From Lutraria lutraria (Eukaryota > Mollusca > Bivalvia > Venerida > Mactridae): 64,000 bases of DNA. Each line of letters opens with the position of its first letter. Position 1 is the stretch's first letter. A program made the position numbers and the translations under genes. The notes under the pieces were generated by a model. The model had not been told where the DNA came from, made no database searches, and saw only the letters and a list, made by a program, of their open reading frames with translations. Location of the stretch: contig OZ026833.1 in assembly GCA_964023205.1 (NCBI GenBank), positions 29,352,830-29,416,829 on the forward strand, given 5' to 3'. Shown here one piece after another: positions 59,201 to 64,000 of this stretch.

Positions 59201-59626
59201 AAGATGTATGCAAATACATGTACAAAGAAATGTAAAAGTACTAGTTTGCACACATGAAAATATGCATGGTAATTCTTGTATTTCACACATAATTTCCTTT
59301 ATCCATTTAGGCTGGTAAATAATCAAAATATATTTTTAGCAAGAATAATAAATTTCAATGAATGGGCTACACAATATAAAAGATATTAGAAAACAAACTG
59401 AGGACAATATAACAACTTGTCCTGGCATCAACATATAGTCCAGAAATAATCAGACAAAATTGACCATTGATCCACTTAAGTTACCTTTGAGTACATCTAA
59501 TAGAAGCTGCAATCCTTCCTGGTAACAAATGATGGCATCAGCACTGCGTCCAGAAGTATCAAGTTCTACAGCCCTTTTTAATACTGTAGTAGCTGAGGTC
59601 AACACACCAGCTAGTTTATCACCCAT
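56270..59626 (-). CDS. MITD1: MITD1, MIT domain-containing protein 1 (complete, six exons)
   Basis: Exons 59626..59485, 58908..58810, 58544..58408, 58113..58027, 57394..57276 and 56444..56270. All introns are GT-AG and the phases fit, giving 252 aa, close to the ~249 aa of vertebrate MITD1. Residues 1-80 form the MIT three-helix domain ([20 protein letters not shown], then [10 protein letters not shown] and [13 protein letters not shown]), which binds tails of ESCRT-III subunits. From about residue 82, [10 protein letters not shown] and [20 protein letters not shown] open the phospholipase-D-like C-terminal domain. That domain ends with [20 protein letters not shown] and [20 protein letters not shown]. 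In other animals MITD1 works at the midbody in late cytokinesis, joining membranes to ESCRT-III. An acceptor at 59649-59650 suggests a 5' noncoding exon further upstream, perhaps ending at 60275. Confidence 0.95.
56560..56795 (-). repeat. tRNA-derived SINE in MITD1 intron 5
   Basis: The minus strand starts with a tRNA-like head, tgcttgagtggttaaggtcg (A-box), and continues through a conserved-looking centre (aggaacgatggttaggtgaa) to a tail with gttgaaaaggggcgtaaaat. This resembles the core and tail of SINEs I associate with bivalves. The B-box is weak. Borders are approximate. Confidence 0.55.
57735..57832 (-). repeat. tRNA-derived SINE head in MITD1 intron 4
   Basis: The minus strand reads gtcagctcagtggttagagc (A-box), an anticodon-arm-like stretch, then gaggttgtgagttttggacc (a B-box with changes). 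The stems fit a tRNA only partly, so it is a SINE head and not a tRNA gene. Confidence 0.55.
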
Positions 59627-60721
59627 ACTGAATATTCAGTTCAAAATACTGAAAATAAAGAAAGAAATCACTAAATATTTGATTTAATAATACCAGATTG
59701 GGCATACAAACATGGACTAATCCTATAGTTCTGTATATACTAGTAGAACATTGCTTTGTATGTGTAACATTTTGACACATTTGTCTTGACTGTAACAAAT
59801 CTAAATCAGGTACTTGTCTAATATTTGGATTAATATACATGTATGTACATTCATGAGAAACGGACCAGTCATGTGCGAATCTGATCGTAATAATTTGAGA
59901 CATCTAAATTTGACTGCAAAATAGGTCTGAGTCTCATCTTGAGTACACACATTGCACATGCCCCATATAAAAGTTAAAACAAAATTCATGGCCTACCCTA
60001 GTTCTGGGTACTACCTTAACTAAATTGGTCTTTTTGACCATTTTAGTTATGGAATTATCCTATTTCAAAGTCAGTAGCTTAAGATGCTTCTTCATGCGTC
60101 AATTGAAGCAAATCATTTCATGTGGTTTCCAGAATGCTATATATCAGGACTTTTTCTAAAATTTTTTTCAATTAGGGGTAGTCTGAATCAACTGCAAAAT
60201 ATCCGATACCTTTTGCCTGTTAAAGCTTGTGCGTTTAATAGGACATCGAACACGATTCAGTTTTAGTCATTTACCTGTTAGCTCTTAAAGAACAAGTGAC
60301 TTTGAAGATGAACTGCAATTAAATGCACACATCATCATCAAATACTGTACTTTATTAAGGGCAATATATAAAATAGCAAAATCATGAACAGATTGCTCGT
60401 ACATCTCTTAAATGTAGACTATACGGTAGTATATATACCCTAAAATATGAAAGACCTGTTTGATAATGTTATCCGTAATTGTTCAATTTGAATGAACATA
60501 ATTAGGTAAAAAAATTATCGGTTTTAGTTTGTTCATACTTGCACGTTTCACAACCACCTTGTAGTGTACAGTTTTTCACAAGTGCGTTAATGCCTAAGAG
60601 TGGGCCCTGCACTTCACTAACTGACTGAGCTGAGAAGAAGAACTTGCTAAATGATAGCAGGTAGTTGTATTAACGGTAGATGCAACTAAAAATCCGGTCG
60701 AAACACTTGTCGTTATCCACG

Positions 60722-60733
60722 CGCGCATGCGCA
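60722..60733. promoter_or_regulatory. NRF-1-type site upstream of MITD1
   Basis: CGCGCATGCGCA fits the NRF-1 consensus YGCGCAYGCGCR. It lies about 450 bp upstream of the proposed MITD1 5' noncoding exon. Such sites are common in promoters of animal housekeeping genes. Binding not shown. Confidence 0.45.
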
Positions 60734-61304
60734 GTCGCATTGAAAAGAATGTACATATAGTATAACTTTTATTGATATATGCCGTATCATTATACATATC
60801 TTCGGAAAATATTTATGGTATAATGTAATAGTTAAGTACTTTGAGATTAAGCATGCATGAATAGTTTTGATGTATCGTCTTGTAATTAGGCTAAATTAAT
60901 GGGAAAAAGTTCGACATTGCCGATCGAGTATTTTGAAAAATGCCGGAAAATTGGCGGAAAGACATGAATAAGTGGTAAATTGGTGCAGAACAAACTTAAA
61001 GACCGATGGATGCATTTGTTCAAAATCAATGTTTTTCAATGATTGATACATTAAAGAATCATCTGCATTGATTTGTTAGGCGATTTTGTTGACAATGTTT
61101 CCTCTGTGTAGTTGAGAAATTTCTCTAAAAAGGGGTCGAATTGACAACTTTTAAAAAATGTATGCCTCTTACTGCGACATACATGAAGTGGTTTTCCTCA
61201 CTTCTTATACCAAAAATGATACTGGGAACACTTACTGCACACAATCTTCTGTTACTTCCAATATTTATTAAATGTTTTGGTGAAAAGATAATGATCATTT
61301 AATT

Positions 61305-61700
61305 AAAACATGTGCACAATGTCGGGCATTTTTTTTCACTACGGCGCGAAAAACGAAAAAAAAATCTCATTAAACTCGTCATTTCTCGATCAATTTATAA
61401 GATAGGGAAACAATAAGTACATTTCTAAAATCAGCTATCTTTCAGCTTTTTAACATGGTTACATAAAAAACAATCGGTTAATGATTGACAAAAACATGAC
61501 AATTTTATTTGAACATGTACACAAAGTCGGGTATGTTTCCACCACGGCGTGATAAACGAAAAAAAATTGAATCTCATTTAACTCGTCATTTCTCGATCAA
61601 TTCATAAGATAGGGAAAAAATAAGTACACTTCCAAAATTGGCTATATTTCAGCTTTCTAACAAGGTTACATTTAAAAGAATTAGTCCATAATTAATAAAA
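61305..61700. repeat. Direct tandem duplication, ~206-bp period
   Basis: Copies start near 61307 and 61513 (acatgtrcacaawgtcgggy) and share 'ctcgtcatttctcgatcaat' and 'taagatagggaaa', with about 85-90 percent identity by eye. Noncoding. Confidence 0.8.
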
Positions 61701-62217
61701 CAACAGCCATTTTAATAACAGGCGTCTAATACTCTCCCGCTATGCTACGGTACTACATCGCTAAAACAATAGAATATCGATTAATTATTAATCATCTATA
61801 CATCAGCTAGGCGACGACACCTTATTTTAATACATATACGATTATCGAGGAAGTTGCATCTACCTCTAATACAACTACCTGATGATAGTAAATCCGGTGA
61901 TGACATTTTAAATTCGCAAAATTAAAATAATAAAAAAGACAATTTCGATGATTCGTTTTATCAAGGACTTATATACATATAAGTCCTTGGTTTTATATTT
62001 ACCAGTACAGAAGAAAGTTAAAGCCGAACGTTTGCTATTTGTTTATTTACACATGATAATAAATAAACTTTGAAACAAATGGCGTAAATTAGAAAAGGGG
62101 CATAACTGTGTTTAACTACACTAATCCGGTAAATAGCATTCCGGAAAATGGGATATAGACATAACCTAAGTGAAACCGGAAGTTTACGTTTCCAAGGCTA
62201 TCACAAATGAAATCAAG

Positions 62218-62294
62218 ATGTCTGGACTGCCACGGGAAGTTTTGAAATGGATTCAAAGTCTTGATCTAACGTGGCAGGTGAAAACACCTAAATG
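62218..62294 (+). CDS. First exon of a SPATA4-like calponin-homology gene
   Basis: ATG at 62218 opens MSGLPREVLKWIQSLDLTW, then QVKTPK. The exon ends at a GTAAAT donor (62295) in phase 2; without splicing it meets a stop at once. The pattern LPREVLKW-x-QSLDL resembles the N-terminal helix of the calponin-homology domain of SPATA4, where the family has S-V-L-R-W-L-Q-G-L-D-L. SPATA4 and its relatives are sperm/ciliary proteins. Only 25 residues are available and the following exons lie beyond the window, so other CH-domain proteins such as SPEF1-like ones are possible. It is divergent from MITD1. Confidence 0.6.
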
Positions 62295-62422
62295 GTAAAT
62301 CGTCATTTTGTTTATTTAATTGAAATCGACGTAAAAAGCTGTTTTTGTATCAGAAGTTAAACATACTCTTCAATCTGTATGCATCTATTGTCACGAAAAA
62401 GTTTAACATCCCTAATTTTAAA

Positions 62423-62517
62423 CACAGGTGTTTGGCACGTTTTTATAATGCCCCAACTGCTAGATATTATACATATCTTGCAGTTGGGGCATTATAAAAA
62501 CGTGCCAAACACCTGTG
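62423..62517. repeat. Perfect 38-bp inverted repeat with 19-bp loop
   Basis: Arms 62423-62460 and 62480-62517 are exact reverse complements (left arm starts cacaggtgtttggcacg). The loop is itself partly symmetrical (agatat...atatct). Near-matching A/T flanks extend the symmetry. It is a MITE relic or a hairpin RNA source. Confidence 0.9.
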
Positions 62518-63019
62518 ATTTTAAACTCGTCTTCTTCCATAAATAAGTTCCTTGGTCTTGTAACTAAATAGCAGTTCATAGTTTAAGCAGAACAAACTAA
62601 GTCTGCATTAATCTATTTAATTGAGGGATTTTTTCTGTGAAATGAAGATATAAAACTTGATCTAAAGTTTTGTTAAATAGCTATATCACTGTGTCTTGTT
62701 TAAGCTGGCTTGTAAACTTCAAGTATTGCCATATGACCTTAATGTACCCCAGAAGATAACCTACACATGTGAAATCAGAATGAAATCAGCCGAAATTAAG
62801 TATTGTGATGATCATTTCATTGATTGGAATAATTTAGACAGTTCTTTTGTGAGTGCAAAGCTAGTTCAATCAGGGCTTCAGATGTGCTCTGCTGCAATGT
62901 TACTAATTCTTAACACATGTCTCTCTTCGGCTATGTTTATGCCACATGGCCCTTTAGTGTGCAGCTTTATTTGTCATCCAATGAAATCGCCGTATTTCTG
63001 CATTTTTCCTAGCTCTTAA

Positions 63020-63130
63020 TTTCATAGAACGCCAAAAATCGCTACTATATCCATAGTACGTTACTACGCCTCATAGTGTCAAATCTTAGTTTCGTAGAAC
63101 GCCAAAAATCTTTACTACGCTCATAGTATC
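63020..63130. repeat. Short direct duplication
   Basis: 'ttcrtagaacgccaaaaatc' followed by 'actacgc-tcatagt' occurs at 63022 and 63091. The two copies are close but not identical. Confidence 0.7.
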
Positions 63131-64000
63131 GACGATTCTATAAATGTATTCAAAATGGGAGGAGACATTTTATTGCGCATGCGTATTCACCGCTTACGAC
63201 ACGGCCATCTAATTAATATTTATACCAGGAATTGAGCATGCGCTCTTCTCGTGTTAAAATCAGTTCAAATCACATAGACACTAGGGAAATAGACCACGTC
63301 ACTTCATACGTGCAAACTACGAATAACTGGCCTGAACAGCTGACTTTTTTTTAAAGAGGCGCAGTAATAAAGATATAAACCCAAACTATGGAAGTATCCA
63401 GAATGTATAAATTTGTTCCCATTACATGTTGCAGTGCATCAAAAGGCTTTATACAGACAAGTCAACCGAATGAAGAGCTAAAAGGGGAGACAAATCGTGT
63501 TTACTAGTTTACTCATCCCTAATGTCTTCTCTCCATCCGTAATCAAAGTAGCTAAAATTATGTCAACCGAAAACCAGTGGTAGATGTTATTTTCGATAAT
63601 TAAAATATCCTATCGTCAGAAAAGATGTTTAATTTAGTTTTAAAAAAAAACACGCAGACTAAATATACTCAAAGCAACTTATTAACCGCCAATTCGAAAC
63701 TGAAATTTCTCAGATATTGTGCGGCAGAAATGTATAAAATTTTGCATACAATAATTTCATTCAAATACCCGTAACTTTACACTATTTGATTGTGTAAAGT
63801 CTCTTGTATATTTTTCCAGTCGAAACGTGTTCTTCACTATTGATTATATTGCTCGTGAATCCCGGGCATTCAATGAAAATTAGGTCAGCATATATTTCAA
63901 TCGGTTCGGTTTTCTATACGCTATCATAAAAAACATAAAACATGGATAACATGTCTGTAGTTAATGTGTGTCTTCACATCGCGGTGCTCACAGACTAAAT

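Larger units (their letters stand above)
59650..62217. other. Intergenic region between divergent MITD1 and SPATA4-like gene
   Basis: 2.6 kb without a coding gene. A possible MITD1 5' noncoding exon ends with a GTAAAT donor at 60275 (minus). An NRF-1-type site is at 60722-60733, and a tandem duplication lies at 61305-61700. Promoter positions for both genes are inferred to lie here. Confidence 0.5.
62295..64000 (+). other. Intron 1 of the SPATA4-like gene, no further exon found
   Basis: An open frame at 62696-63019 (107 aa) shows no CH-domain or other recognisable motif, and no acceptor-flanked exon continuing the CH domain was found. The stretch contains a perfect hairpin (62423-62517) and a short duplication (63020-63130). 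Confidence 0.45.

Noticed and set aside
62696..63019. 107-aa ORF downstream of the SPATA4-like first exon
   Set aside because: No resemblance to a CH-domain continuation and no acceptor in the right phase at its start; no recognisable domain.

Overview
This is AT-rich animal (metazoan) nuclear DNA, most probably from a heterodont bivalve mollusc. The reasons are split genes with short exons and long introns, a MITD1 orthologue with six coding exons, very dense LINE, SINE, DNA-transposon and Gypsy debris, and a 160-bp 'accgtctcatggtgt' tandem repeat of a kind I associate with bivalve genomes. The taxonomic call is inference; nothing in the window proves it. There is no bacterial-type operon, rRNA, CRISPR array or convincing functional tRNA.

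Region 1 (1-35,300) is a tandem family of small two-exon GNAT acetyltransferase genes, all on the minus strand and most like arylalkylamine (dopamine) N-acetyltransferases. Six first exons start at 25, 8091, 11574, 15826, 23996 and 30702. They fall into two alternating classes. Class I covers 25, 11574 and 23996. Class II covers 8091, 15826 and 30702. The array is therefore built from an I-II dimer of about 12 kb. Four copies keep an open second exon: 3703-3032, 10048-9377, 13137-12466 and 25169-24498. One copy is a pseudogene split by a 3.46-kb inverted-repeat transposon. One is an inverted half-exon at 34270. The introns and spacers hold a recurrent 50-bp minisatellite, foldback elements, a pogo-like MITE, a Harbinger-like element, LINE pieces and an intron-bearing mariner inserted 84 bp upstream of one start codon.

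Region 2 (35,300-48,900) looks free of host genes and consists of nested repeats: an L1/Tx1-type LINE in two parts around a tandem array of ~1.13-kb units, a CR1-like LINE remnant, and a decayed Gypsy element.

Region 3 (48,932-55,420) is a young LTR retrotransposon. Its two 235-bp LTRs are identical as read, and it has an intact envelope-like ORF, but RT, RNase H and the integrase core have been removed from pol by an in-frame deletion.

Region 4 (55,421-64,000) is host sequence. It contains MITD1 (minus strand, complete, 252 aa) and, divergently, the first exon of a gene whose N-terminus resembles the calponin-homology protein SPATA4. They flank a ~2.6-kb intergenic region with a consensus NRF-1-type site.
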